Below are positions 8,799 through 17,344 of a DNA stretch of 64,000 nt, in pieces (positions within the stretch are counted from its first letter, which is position 1; the number at the start of each line of letters is the position of its first letter). The notes under the pieces were generated by a model. That model had not been told where the DNA came from. It saw only the letters and a program-made list of their open reading frames with translations, and did no database searches. Made by a program: the position numbers and the translations under genes. The stretch is from Paenibacillus cellulositrophicus (GTDB taxonomy: Bacteria; Bacillota; Bacilli; Paenibacillales; Paenibacillaceae), in the NCBI RefSeq assembly GCF_009363095.1, contig NZ_CP045295.1, positions 2,046,001 to 2,110,000 of the forward strand. The letters run 5' to 3'.

Positions 8799-9542
8799 AT
8801 GAAACTTTCCGGTAAAGTAGCGATCATTACGGGCGGTGCCAGCGGGATCGGACAAGCCACCGCACGCCTGTTTGCCCAGGAAGGCGCCAAGGTCGTCGTG
8901 GCCGACCGCTCGGAAGCGGGCCAGGAAGTGTCCGACCATTTGAAAGAAAAAGGGTACGACTCGATTTACGTCCGGGTGGATGTGACCAAGGAGGAGGAAG
9001 TCCAGGCGCTGGTGGAACGGACCGTGCAGGAATACGGAAAACTGGACATTATGTTTGCCAATGCGGGCGTGGCCAACGATGAGCCGGCCGATCAGCTGTC
9101 GCTGGACAAATGGCAGCGTACGATCGACGTCAATCTGACAGGCGTCTTCCTGTCGGATAAATACGCCGTGGTCCAAATGCTGAGACAGGGCACCGGGGGT
9201 GCCATCATCAACTCCGCTTCGATCCACGGCCATGCGGCCAAGGCGGGAGTTACCGCTTACGGCTCGGCCAAAGGCGGCGTCGTCCTGCTCACCCAGACGC
9301 TCGGCATTGAATACGCCAAACATGGCATCCGGGTGAATGCCGTCTGCCCGGGTTATATCGATACGCCGCTGCTAAAGGCGCTTCCGCCGGAAGCCAAGCA
9401 GCAGCTCGTGGAGCTGCACCCGATCGGACGGCTCGGCACCGCGGAAGAGGTGGCCAAATCCGTCCTGTTCCTGGCCAGCGACGACTCCTCGTTTGTGGTC
9501 GGAACGAGCCTGATGGTAGACGGCGGATACACCGCTCAATAA
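8799..9542 (+). CDS. Short-chain dehydrogenase/reductase
   Basis: A classical SDR of 247 residues. It has the NAD(P)-binding TGGASGIG motif (10-17), the NAG motif, the catalytic Ser in SASIHG and the YGSAK tyrosine-lysine pair. An acidic residue after the second strand (ADR) points to NAD preference. The C-terminal MVDGGYTAQ is typical of FabG-like SDRs. The start at 8799 follows GAAGGAG with an 11-base spacer. The gene is monocistronic and followed directly by a terminator. Substrate is unknown. Confidence 0.9.
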   Translation: MKLSGKVAIITGGASGIGQATARLFAQEGAKVVVADRSEAGQEVSDHLKEKGYDSIYVRVDVTKEEEVQALVERTVQEYGKLDIMFANAGVANDEPADQLSLDKWQRTIDVNLTGVFLSDKYAVVQMLRQGTGGAIINSASIHGHAAKAGVTAYGSAKGGVVLLTQTLGIEYAKHGIRVNAVCPGYIDTPLLKALPPEAKQQLVELHPIGRLGTAEEVAKSVLFLASDDSSFVVGTSLMVDGGYTAQ

Positions 9543-9562
9543 TGACTAATCATGTATAAAAG

Positions 9563-9603
9563 AAGCGCCCTGGCGGCATCGCTGCCGCCGGGACGCTTTT
9601 TTT
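9563..9603 (+). terminator. Intrinsic terminator after the SDR gene
   Basis: A GC-rich hairpin, GCGCCCTGGCGGC with GCCGCCGGGACGC, is followed by seven T. Confidence 0.85.
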
Positions 9604-9620
9604 ATGCTCAACTAACTCTC

Positions 9621-10994
9621 TTACCCACGATCCTGCTCTACTTTTAGCCTGTGGCCGATCGGGGTTTCGCCCGACTTTTTGCCTTTCACATGCCATAGTC
9701 CCGGTGTATCCCGCGTCCCGCTGACTTCGACCAGCACAGGCCGCCGGGGAAGCCCGCTCACCCGCAGCCATAAACGGTTGCCGTCGACGGCCCTCTGCTC
9801 GATGGTGATGCCGTCAAGAGGCCCGGCCTCCGTGTACTCCTCCGCGAAGAACAGCACCGTTCCCAGCGTATCCGGATCAATCCGTTTATTGAACGAAACC
9901 GTCAGCTCCTGTTCTCCGTCCATGACCGCTTTCACAGGGACAGGCGGTTCGTCGTACATATACCCGCCGAGATGGTATTCGTACGCCGTCCACGTATCGT
10001 AGCCGAGCTCGTAAACCGTGTTCTGGAAATCATTGAGCCAGCGCCGGTTCTTCACCATGCTGCTCCGGGAGCCGATGTCAGCCTGAATGCCAAGGGGTAG
10101 TCCGGGATAGGCGGCCCGGATCGGAGCGGCGAAGCTCTCGTACCCGCCCGCGTACTGCGGCGTCAAATGGCGCTTCATCCAGTCTGGCCAGTGAGTCTGA
10201 AGCACGTGCATATCCGGCCGGACCTTCCCGATCATCGAAATCGCATCCAGCCCCTGCCATTCCTTCAGCCGGAGGGTGGATACCGCTCCGCCGTCAACCG
10301 CCAGCGACCAGGTCGCCACGGCAATATCCGGGCGGACACTTCTTGCGCCTCCGCTGCCGTTTATAATTTCATCGATGAGTCCGTTCACGGCGTCCACGCG
10401 GAAAGTAATCCATTTGCCGTAGATGTCAGGTATCTTTTTATAATAGTTAGCCGCCCGTTTGTTCAAAAATTCGGGAATATCATGGCCGTACTTGTCCCGG
10501 AACGCTTGCTTCGCGTGGGGGCCGACGTCGCCGTATACCCCTCTGCGGATGCCGTCCCATTCCGGAAAATAGGGTTCGGCGATCTCAATGCCGTCAAACG
10601 GATGGTCCATAACGACCCGGGCGATCGCTTCCTTTTTCCATTCCACGTAAGATGCCGAGAACGGAGAAAACCGCTCAAAGCCGTCATTGAGCTCCTTCAG
10701 CAGCCCCATCCGCCAGGAACGCCATTCCCGTGGGAGATGTTCAGTGGCGAACGTTCCGTTCCCGATTACAAGCGCCCATACGGCAATATCCCGCGCGTGA
10801 AAAGCCTCAATGATGTCCGTTCGGACCCTGCTCTCGTTCACGACAAAATAATGCACCGTCCGATAGCCGGACAGCTCGATCTCTTCGGCGATGCTCTCGG
10901 CGGAACGGTCGGCATAATAAGGAAACATCGGGTCGATTTGAATGCTGGGCCCTTCCAGCGCCCATGGTCTTGATATCACCCTGCTCTCGTTCAT
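9621..10994 (-). CDS. Putative TIM-barrel glycosidase-like protein
   Basis: A 457-residue cytosolic protein with no signal peptide. The first roughly 350 residues look like a beta/alpha barrel of the glycosidase-like type: strand motifs YRTVHYFVVNES, IAVWALVIGNG, FDGIEIAEPYFPEW and GIQADIGSRSS, with acidic residues at strand ends (IEIAEPYFPEWD) that could be catalytic. The last roughly 100 residues look like a small beta-sandwich (TVSFNKRIDP). AAAGGAGG precedes the start. It is monocistronic and faces no sugar gene. The family name is uncertain and the substrate unknown. Confidence 0.55.
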   Translation of the reverse strand: MNESRVISRPWALEGPSIQIDPMFPYYADRSAESIAEEIELSGYRTVHYFVVNESRVRTDIIEAFHARDIAVWALVIGNGTFATEHLPREWRSWRMGLLKELNDGFERFSPFSASYVEWKKEAIARVVMDHPFDGIEIAEPYFPEWDGIRRGVYGDVGPHAKQAFRDKYGHDIPEFLNKRAANYYKKIPDIYGKWITFRVDAVNGLIDEIINGSGGARSVRPDIAVATWSLAVDGGAVSTLRLKEWQGLDAISMIGKVRPDMHVLQTHWPDWMKRHLTPQYAGGYESFAAPIRAAYPGLPLGIQADIGSRSSMVKNRRWLNDFQNTVYELGYDTWTAYEYHLGGYMYDEPPVPVKAVMDGEQELTVSFNKRIDPDTLGTVLFFAEEYTEAGPLDGITIEQRAVDGNRLWLRVSGLPRRPVLVEVSGTRDTPGLWHVKGKKSGETPIGHRLKVEQDRG

Positions 10995-11128
10995 GGTTCC
11001 TCCTTTCGCAAATCTAAAGCCGTCTTTGCTGTACCTGCGTAAAACGGCCTGTGATTCTCTTCAAAAAATCGAAGCACCCGCCCAGTTCAGGGCATACAAT
11101 GCAGTAAACGTTCATCGGAGGGATCCAA

Positions 11129-11509
11129 GTGCTGCTCACGAAGTTTAAAAGAAATATAACCCTGCAGGAGCGTCTCGCCAAATTCACCGGGCATCTGGTT
11201 GAAATCAACGGCGCAGGCCTGGGTCTGGAGCCGGGGCGGCTGCAGCATGTGTATAAAAGCAGCTTTATCCGCGTTCAGGGGGAGCTGTTCGTTCCGCTCA
11301 GTCTGCAGACCATCCGCGTCTTTGACGTCAAGCCGCCGGCATTGTTCCGCCACGTCGGAATCCGGACGGTATTCCAGTCCGGCAAAGCCTTTTCCAACAT
11401 GAAGCTGGTGCTTATCGGTTCCGACTTCATCGAGGTGCAGGCCAAAGGGAAATCGCCATCCCGAATTTTATTTCCCCTGAATCAAGTCGAAGGAATCTTT
11501 CCGGTCTGA
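11129..11509 (+). CDS. Conserved hypothetical protein, 126 residues
   Basis: A GTG start preceded by CGGAGGG supports translation. The protein is soluble and rich in beta-strand, with a basic N-terminus (LLTKFKRNITLQERLAKF) and hydrophobic strands later (MKLVLIGSDFIEVQ). A sequence such as GHLVEINGAG recalls small beta-barrel modules, but I cannot assign a family. It stands alone; the following 240 bp to the next terminator have no clear gene. Confidence 0.6.
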   Translation: MLLTKFKRNITLQERLAKFTGHLVEINGAGLGLEPGRLQHVYKSSFIRVQGELFVPLSLQTIRVFDVKPPALFRHVGIRTVFQSGKAFSNMKLVLIGSDFIEVQAKGKSPSRILFPLNQVEGIFPV

Positions 11510-11706
11510 TCCGCACTTCCCTTATTGTACATCTTTGAACCGGAAAATGCCCAGGCACAGCGCTTTGGGTTCTGCCCAGCCATTTTGGCGTTTTATTTAA
11601 GGTATGCTCTATTTCTTTCCATAAAAACCGCACCTATACCCTCATTTTTACAGACCCTGCAGCTGCAGGCGACGGCCTCTTGACTCCCCTTATCGGCAAA
11701 CCAAAA

Positions 11707-11732
11707 ACCGGCCGTTATACATAACGGCCGGT
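11707..11732 (-). terminator. Terminator of the DoxX-TetR-DUF2269 operon
   Basis: A perfect 12-bp stem, ACCGGCCGTTAT with ATAACGGCCGGT, with T5 following on the minus strand. Confidence 0.8.
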
Positions 11733-11749
11733 CGTTTGCGCGCCTCATT

Positions 11750-12211
11750 TTAAAAAGGCTTGCTGACCATGAAGTACAATATAAAAAGCGGCAGCAAGGT
11801 GGCAAGAATGCCGAAAACCGCCCAATACGCCGATAACCTCTTGTAAGCCGCGGTGACCGCGCCGTTTTCGAGGGCCTGCCGGCTGAGCCGGATCATTCCC
11901 CGCTGCAGCGGGATCAGTACAGCCAGCCACAGCACGCCGGTGATCCCGAACAGGATTAGCGAAGCCGTGAGCCAGTTCAGACCTGCCAGCGAATAGCCGC
12001 CTTTGGCGGCCATCAGGCTTCCGGTGACGATCAAGAGCAGCAGCCCGGGCAGCGTAAACGCATAATCGGCGAGCATCACGTTGTTCACGGTGCGGTGAAT
12101 CTCCGCGGCATCGCCCCGGACGTCGGCGCGGACTTTCCAAAAAGCAGCCGTAATGATGTTGCCCAAGAAAAGCACGCTTCCGGCAATATGCAGAAACAGG
12201 AGCAGCGTCAT
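11750..12211 (-). CDS. DUF2269-family integral membrane protein
   Basis: A 153-residue protein with four predicted membrane helices (about 1-20, 48-68, 78-102 and 130-150). A His-containing first helix (LLLFLHIAGSVLFLG) is typical of DUF2269. Its start overlaps the stop of the TetR gene by 4 bp, so translation is coupled, and it ends just before the operon terminator. It may be the regulated effector of the TetR protein, together with the DoxX-like gene. Function unknown. Confidence 0.75.
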   Translation of the reverse strand: MTLLLFLHIAGSVLFLGNIITAAFWKVRADVRGDAAEIHRTVNNVMLADYAFTLPGLLLLIVTGSLMAAKGGYSLAGLNWLTASLILFGITGVLWLAVLIPLQRGMIRLSRQALENGAVTAAYKRLSAYWAVFGILATLLPLFILYFMVSKPF

Positions 12212-12828
12212 GACGTCGGAGCACCTCCTTGACGGTCCGGCCGCAGCGTCCGCATAATCAGCTCCGAAAACTCCTGAATGCCGAACCCTGTGCTGCGAAC
12301 TCCGATCAGGCTGCGCATCCGCAGCCCGAAGGAGAGCAGCTCAAACAGCTCCGCCGCCTGGTCGGCATTGACCGATGATGGGATGACCCCGGACTCCTGG
12401 CCCGTGACGATCCACTTCTTGGACGTGGCGACCGCCTGCCGGTAAAAGTCCGCGACGATACCGGCCGCTTCCGGCTGATCGCTTTTCCCGATCAAATACA
12501 TCATGATGAGGTTGCTAACGTCTTTCCGGCTCTCCAGCTTGGGCAGGCTCTGCGCGATTGCATTCATCGGCCCGTCGAATTCCTTCACAGCAGGGGCATC
12601 TACGGCATCCATGAAGCTCGTATTCGTCTCCTCCAGCTTAGCCTCGAGCACCTTCACGAACAGTTCATCCTTGCCGGATACATAGTGGAATATGGCACCC
12701 TTGGACAAGCCGGTTCTTGCCATAATATCGCTGAGCGTTGTCTTGGTGCAGCCCTTCTCCAAAATGAGCTCCTCGGTTGTATCCAGCAGCAGATTCATCG
12801 TCTGCTCGCGTCTTTCTTCCTGTTTCAT
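12208..12828 (-). CDS. TetR-family transcriptional repressor
   Basis: A repressor of 206 residues with an N-terminal TetR helix-turn-helix (about 8-55: TKTTLSDIMARTGLSKGAIF then HYVSGKDELF) and a variable helical ligand domain. ATG 12828 is preferred over 12834 because GGAGG is six bases upstream. It lies between a DoxX-like and a DUF2269 gene in one operon. A TetR-type palindrome, ACCGA-N3-TCGGT, sits inside the operon promoter at 13362-13374, so autoregulation is likely. The ligand is unknown. Confidence 0.88.
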   Translation of the reverse strand: MKQEERREQTMNLLLDTTEELILEKGCTKTTLSDIMARTGLSKGAIFHYVSGKDELFVKVLEAKLEETNTSFMDAVDAPAVKEFDGPMNAIAQSLPKLESRKDVSNLIMMYLIGKSDQPEAAGIVADFYRQAVATSKKWIVTGQESGVIPSSVNADQAAELFELLSFGLRMRSLIGVRSTGFGIQEFSELIMRTLRPDRQGGAPTS

Positions 12829-12860
12829 TTTCATCCTCCTCCTGATTTAGTCCCAATCCG

Positions 12861-13319
12861 TCATGCCCATGCTCCCGGCGGGATCCAGCCCGCAGCGAGT
12901 ACGGCAGCCAAAAAAACGACCTGAAGCACGGTTCGCGGGACAAGCGGCATCACCGCTCTGCCGTCCAGAGTCAGACGGTTATTCGCCGCGTATACGTTGG
13001 CCGGAAACATGGCCAGCAGCATCAGGGCGAGCCCGGTGGATGCCGCCTCGGCCATGATCGGAATCATCATGCCGACGGCGCCGGCGATTTCCAGCCAACC
13101 CGTCAGCGTAACCAACGCGCCCGGCTGCGCAAACCGCGGCGGCACCATGGCGACCAGCTCCGCGCGGCGTTTGCCCCAATGGGCCGACGCGGTCAGCAAA
13201 AACATGACGGCTACCGCAAAGCGCAGACTGATGATCCAGTCGTTCATATACTCCCAGCCCAGCCATCCCATCAAGCGAAACCCTAACAACGAAACGATTA
13301 ATCCTATCAAAGGAGCCAT
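12861..13319 (-). CDS. DoxX-like membrane protein
   Basis: A 152-residue protein with four predicted membrane helices and the DoxX-like core LRFAVAVMFLLTASAHW, followed by ALVTLTGWLEIAGAVGMMIP and ALMLLAMFPANVYAA. I start at 13319 after GGTGAGGGAA; the frame stays open upstream into the promoter. It is the first gene of the operon with tetR and DUF2269. DoxX-like proteins are small quinone-pathway or stress-related membrane proteins of poorly known function, and a detoxification role is only a guess. Confidence 0.8.
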   Translation of the reverse strand: MAPLIGLIVSLLGFRLMGWLGWEYMNDWIISLRFAVAVMFLLTASAHWGKRRAELVAMVPPRFAQPGALVTLTGWLEIAGAVGMMIPIMAEAASTGLALMLLAMFPANVYAANNRLTLDGRAVMPLVPRTVLQVVFLAAVLAAGWIPPGAWA

Positions 13320-13352
13320 TTCCCTCACCTTTTCCCTTGTTTTAATAGCTCC

Positions 13353-13381
13353 ATTATAAATACCGACCATCGGTTTGTAAA
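13353..13381 (-). promoter_or_regulatory. Promoter with internal TetR-type operator
   Basis: On the minus strand TTTACA (13381-13376) and TATAAT (13358-13353) are 17 bp apart. The palindrome ACCGA-CCA-TCGGT (13362-13374) fills the spacer, so a bound repressor would block polymerase. Confidence 0.7.
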
Positions 13382-13424
13382 TGGGGTAGCTGTAAATATT
13401 TCCAACGAAAAAAAGGCTGGTACA

Positions 13425-14057
13425 TTAAGCATCCAGCCGCTGCAGCACAGCCAGCACGGTCAGATGCAGCGGATAAAACGACCGCCACACCCATGCCCTA
13501 ACTCTGGCCTGCTCGATCTTTTTCCATAAATAAGGCCCATATACAATCACCAGGGTAGGTACGATGCTCAGCATCTGCAGAACAGCCCCTGCTCCGAATG
13601 CTATCAAATACAGGATGTTCAGCAGCAGATGGGCACCCAGCAGTTTCTCGGAGGAAGCATACCGGAAGGCAAGCACCAGCAGCAGGCCGTATGCTCCGTA
13701 ATCAAACGGGAACCCTTCCATCAGAACGCAAAAGGCCAGAACGATCCCGGCTTTGGCCGCCATGGACAGATTGCGCTCCAGAATTTGCAGGACGGCGGCT
13801 GCCACAAACAGCGTGACGACCACGTTCAGCCCGTCCGGGTCCAGAGCCAGCTGGTATGGAATTTGGGAGAGCAGAGCCAGTATAAACAGCCTGAATAAAT
13901 ATTTGGTCCGGCTTCGGGTAAAATAATGTCCCTGTACGAGTGCATAGGCGTAAATCGGAAATGCGATCCTTCCGATCACCCTCAGCCAAATTTGATCCGG
14001 AAAAAACACGATCCCTGCATGATCGATCAGCATGGTCAGCATGGCGATCAGCTGCAT
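13425..14057 (-). CDS. TraX-family membrane protein
   Basis: A 210-residue polytopic membrane protein of the TraX family, named after the F-plasmid pilin N-acetyltransferase. The signature start MQLIAMLTMLIDHAGIVFFP and the segment IGRIAFPIYAYALVQGHYFT are clear, followed by several more hydrophobic helices. I start at 14057, where AAAGGAGGAAGGAC precedes ATG; the long frame upstream is the antisense of patB. Chromosomal TraX genes in Bacillota are common without conjugation genes, and none occur here. A membrane acyltransferase role is family-based. Confidence 0.85.
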   Translation of the reverse strand: MQLIAMLTMLIDHAGIVFFPDQIWLRVIGRIAFPIYAYALVQGHYFTRSRTKYLFRLFILALLSQIPYQLALDPDGLNVVVTLFVAAAVLQILERNLSMAAKAGIVLAFCVLMEGFPFDYGAYGLLLVLAFRYASSEKLLGAHLLLNILYLIAFGAGAVLQMLSIVPTLVIVYGPYLWKKIEQARVRAWVWRSFYPLHLTVLAVLQRLDA

Positions 14058-14228
14058 GTCCTTCCTCCTTTCGGATAACCCGTAGGCGTCATTCCTCATG
14101 CGTTCATTGTACTTGAGATACAGGATGGTTTTCAAAGCTGATGTGTACCCAAAAACTTGCCTGTATCTGTTATGATTATATTCGTGGATAGACGAACTTT
14201 TGAATGACCTTCCAAGGAGGAGAACAGC

Positions 14229-15431
14229 TTGAACTTTCATCAACCAATTGAACGTATAAATACAGATAGTTTTAAATGGGACGACCTGAAGCGGATCTTC
14301 GGTGTGTCCGACGTCCTTCCGATGTGGGTAGCTGACATGGATTTTGCTGCACCCGACTCGGTCATTTCCGCGCTGAACAGCCGCGCTGAACATGGGGTAT
14401 TCGGCTACACGATGCAGTCTGATGCGTATAATCAGGCCGTCGCGGACTGGATGAAGAGCCGCCATCGGTGGTCCATCGACAAGGAATGGATTGTCTTCTG
14501 CCCAGGCGTCGTGCCCGCCCTCAGCTTCATCGTGCAGGCTTTTACCGAGCCGGGAGACAAGGTTGCCATCCAGACGCCGGTGTACCCTCCTTTTTACAGC
14601 GTCGTCACCGATCACGGCCGGGAGCTGGTACAGAACCCGCTGAAGGAGCAGGACGGGTATTACACGATGGATCTCGAAGCGCTCGAGCAGAGCCTTGACG
14701 ATCAGGTCAAGCTGTTCATCCTGTGCAGCCCACACAATCCGGTCGGCAGAGTATGGCGACGCGAAGAGCTGGAGGCAGTTGCGAAGCTCTGCATGGAGCG
14801 CGGTATTTTGATGGTGTCCGACGAAATCCATGCGGACCTGGTTTATGAAGAAGGGACCCATATTCCGTTCGCCAGCTTGTCCGAGGAGATTCAGGAGAAC
14901 TGCATCATTTGTACTGCGCCGAGCAAAACGTTTAATATTGCCGGGCTAAATACTTCGAATATCATCATTCCGAACGATTCCATCCGGCGCCGGTTTAAAA
15001 AGACGCTTGAGCTCTATCATGTCAATTCGATCAGCTCGCTCGGCAGCGCAGCCACCCAAGCCGCCTACAATGACGGCAAGGCTTGGCTGGACGAAGCGCT
15101 AGTGTACATGAAAGCGAACATGGAGTATGTGAGTCAATATTTGGGTGAACATATTCCGGAAATCAAAACCCGGGTACCTGAAGCGACGTACTTGATGTGG
15201 CTCGATTTTCGCGCACTGCAGATGTCACCCGACGACCTGGAACAATTTCTGCTGAACAAAGCCAAGCTTGCCCTGAACAAGGGTTCTGCTTTTGGCAAGG
15301 AAGGCGAAGGCTTCATGCGCCTGAACATTGCCTGCTCCCGCTCCCTGGTCGAGGAAGCGATGAAGCGTCTTGACCAGGCGGTCCAGGAATGGCGCAAGGA
15401 GCAGCAGCAACAACAGCAGCAGCCGGTGTAA
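14229..15431 (+). CDS. PatB/MalY-family PLP-dependent C-S lyase
   Basis: A fold-type I PLP enzyme of 400 residues, most like PatB/MalY, which cleaves cystathionine and other cysteine conjugates to a thiol, pyruvate and ammonia. The PLP lysine is Lys233 in APSKTFNIAGLNTSN. Other motifs are MWVADMDF near the N-terminus, SPHNPVGRVW and SDEIHADLVY. The start is TTG at 14229 after AAGGAGGAG. The C-terminus carries an unusual run of seven glutamines (a CAG/CAA tract) before the stop. The gene is monocistronic with a terminator behind. Confidence 0.9.
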   Translation: MNFHQPIERINTDSFKWDDLKRIFGVSDVLPMWVADMDFAAPDSVISALNSRAEHGVFGYTMQSDAYNQAVADWMKSRHRWSIDKEWIVFCPGVVPALSFIVQAFTEPGDKVAIQTPVYPPFYSVVTDHGRELVQNPLKEQDGYYTMDLEALEQSLDDQVKLFILCSPHNPVGRVWRREELEAVAKLCMERGILMVSDEIHADLVYEEGTHIPFASLSEEIQENCIICTAPSKTFNIAGLNTSNIIIPNDSIRRRFKKTLELYHVNSISSLGSAATQAAYNDGKAWLDEALVYMKANMEYVSQYLGEHIPEIKTRVPEATYLMWLDFRALQMSPDDLEQFLLNKAKLALNKGSAFGKEGEGFMRLNIACSRSLVEEAMKRLDQAVQEWRKEQQQQQQQPV

Positions 15432-15503
15432 GCAACCGGTGTAATAGAAGCGTGACGCTTCCCCAAATTAGGCATTAGACTAAACTAAAAGCATGGTCCG
15501 AAC

Positions 15504-15568
15504 AAGCGGCATCCGGCTTGCGTAGGCTTCCCGTACAGGGCAGCATTCGCTCCGGAAGCCGCTTTTTT
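15504..15568 (+). terminator. Intrinsic terminator after patB/malY
   Basis: AAGCGGC (15504-15510) pairs with GCCGCTT (15558-15564); the stem is extended by TCCGG with CCGGA and followed by T6. The long loop lowers confidence. Confidence 0.6.
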
Positions 15569-15628
15569 CATGCTTCCGGTTTAGAACTGCCGCTCAGTCT
15601 GCTTCGCAATCCTCTCTTCCCTCCCCTT

Positions 15629-15657
15629 TTGAAAGAAATCAAACAAAATCGTAAGAT
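15629..15657 (+). promoter_or_regulatory. Candidate promoter of the SDR-SDR-dehydratase operon
   Basis: TTGAAA (15629-15634) and TAAGAT (15652-15657) are 17 bp apart, about 90 bp before the first gene. No obvious operator is visible beside it. Confidence 0.4.
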
Positions 15658-15745
15658 TCACATCTCGAAGCCGGCAGCGCCAACCTTTTATGATGAAGTT
15701 GAACGTACCGACAGCCATAAATACCGCTCTATCCGGAGGTGATTT

Positions 15746-16543
15746 ATGAATCATTCTGCACAAGTTGTCCTGATCACGGACGCAGACACTCCTGTTGGCA
15801 GAGCCATGATCCGGCGTTTTTCGGCCGGCGGCGCCCATCTCGTGCTGAACAGCGCATCCGGCGGCGCTGAGGCGGCAGCTGATATTGCTGCAGCCCGGGC
15901 CTCAGGCTCGATCGTTATCGTGGCGAGCCTCGACCTGAGCGTCGGAGCCAACGCGAACCAGCTGGTCGAGACCGCGGAGCGGGAGCTCGGCGGACTGGAC
16001 GTCCTGGTCCACAATAATGATCTGCTCGCCCCCGCTTCCGTCGAGACCTGTTCGGAGGCGCTGTTTCAAGAAGTGATGCATGCGAATGCGAAGTCCGCCT
16101 TTCTGTGCGCACAAGCCGCAGGAAAGGCGATGGCATCCCGGCAGTCGGGCTGCATCGTCTTCGTTTCGTCGATCCATGCCGAGAAGCCGACCGGGTCTTC
16201 CTTTGTCTACAGCGCATCCAAGGGAGCCGTCAAAATGCTGGCGAAGGAAGCGGCACTGGAGCTCGGCCGGCACGGCATCCGCGTCAATACGATTGAGGCT
16301 GGGCCGGTAGAAGGCGATGATGAACGCTTCCACAGCAGGCTTACGACGCTGTATCACAGCTACGAAACCAAGGTGCCGAGCGGGCAGCTGGGAAGCGCTG
16401 AGGATATCGCCCATGCCGCAGGCTTTCTCGCCTCTGCGGAAGCCCGCTACTTGAACGGCGCGGATCTCCGGCTGGACGGCGGTTTCCTGTTGCACTACAT
16501 GGACCATAAAATGAAACGGCCAAAGGGAGGCGATTCGCCATGA
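15746..16543 (+). CDS. Divergent SDR-family protein with degenerate cofactor motifs
   Basis: A 265-residue SDR fold. The catalytic YSASK pair and a Ser in SSIHAE are intact, and the end (LRLDGGFLLH) is SDR-like. The glycine-rich cofactor loop reads TDADTPVG instead of TGxxxGIG, and NNAG has become HNND. It may therefore bind cofactor weakly, use another cofactor, or be a regulatory or structural partner of the normal SDR encoded next. The two genes overlap by 4 bp and are translationally coupled. The start follows GGAGGTGATTT. It heads a sugar-acid catabolic operon. Confidence 0.8.
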   Translation: MNHSAQVVLITDADTPVGRAMIRRFSAGGAHLVLNSASGGAEAAADIAAARASGSIVIVASLDLSVGANANQLVETAERELGGLDVLVHNNDLLAPASVETCSEALFQEVMHANAKSAFLCAQAAGKAMASRQSGCIVFVSSIHAEKPTGSSFVYSASKGAVKMLAKEAALELGRHGIRVNTIEAGPVEGDDERFHSRLTTLYHSYETKVPSGQLGSAEDIAHAAGFLASAEARYLNGADLRLDGGFLLHYMDHKMKRPKGGDSP

Positions 16544-17316
16544 GCATGGCAGGCAAAGTCGCCCTGGTGACGGGAGCGGGAACCGGCATCGGCCAGGGAA
16601 TTGCGCTGGAGTTCGCTCGCAGAGGCGCAAGCGTAGCGGTCCACTATAACCGCAGCGAGGCCGGCGCCCTTGAAACGAAGCGGCGGATCGACGAGGCCGG
16701 CGGTGACTGCTTCATCGTTCAGGCGGACGTGGCCAGGCAGGACGAGATTATCGCGATGGTAAGAGAGGTCGAACAGCGCGGCGGGGGCATCGACATCCTG
16801 GTCAACAATGCCGCCGTGCAGTTGAACTACGACCTGTTCAAGCACGATGAAGAGACGTTCAGCCGCATGATGAATACGAACGTGAAGGGCTACTGGCAGT
16901 GCATTCAGGCCGTCGTTCCGGCCATGAAGCAGAAAGGCGCAGGCCGCATCATTCTCATTTCTTCGGTGCATGCGAAGCGGCCGACCGACTTCGATCCCGT
17001 CTACGCGATGACGAAAGGTGCGATCCGGATGCTAGGGAGGGAAAGCGCTATCGAGCTGGCCCCGTACGGCATCACGGTGAACATGATCGAGCCGGGAGCC
17101 GTCGACGTCGGCAAATATGAGCGCATATTAGCGGACGATCCGGATGCGCAAAAGAAGCTGGAGGAGCGGCGCAAGCGCCAGCTGGCCAAGTTCCCGATGG
17201 GGCGCGTTGGCGTCCCGCTCGATGTCGCCAGGCTCGCTGCCTTCATCGCCTCGGACGAAAGCGAATATTTGACGGGCTCCGCCATCCGTCTGGACGGCGG
17301 GAGCATGCTGCTGTAA
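16540..17316 (+). CDS. Short-chain dehydrogenase/reductase, sugar-type
   Basis: A 258-residue SDR with intact TGAGTGIG, NNAA (variant of NNAG), SSVHAKRP and the YAMTK tyrosine-lysine pair. The close match of SSVHAKRPTDF here to SSIHAEKPTGS in the preceding gene suggests the two arose by duplication. It overlaps that gene by 4 bp and is followed 28 bp later by an enolase-superfamily dehydratase. The context suggests an oxidoreductase for a sugar or sugar acid. Exact substrate is unknown. Confidence 0.88.
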   Translation: MSMAGKVALVTGAGTGIGQGIALEFARRGASVAVHYNRSEAGALETKRRIDEAGGDCFIVQADVARQDEIIAMVREVEQRGGGIDILVNNAAVQLNYDLFKHDEETFSRMMNTNVKGYWQCIQAVVPAMKQKGAGRIILISSVHAKRPTDFDPVYAMTKGAIRMLGRESAIELAPYGITVNMIEPGAVDVGKYERILADDPDAQKKLEERRKRQLAKFPMGRVGVPLDVARLAAFIASDESEYLTGSAIRLDGGSMLL

Positions 17317-17344
17317 CGAACCATCCAATAGGGGGAGTGATTTC

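Noticed and set aside
10167..10973. 268-codon plus-strand frame
   Set aside because: Antisense of the TIM-barrel gene at 9621-10994, which has a strong ribosome site and fold-like sequence.
14058..14861. N-terminal extension of the TraX frame on the minus strand
   Set aside because: It lies opposite the well-supported patB/malY gene, and the TraX ribosome site and signature start are at 14057.
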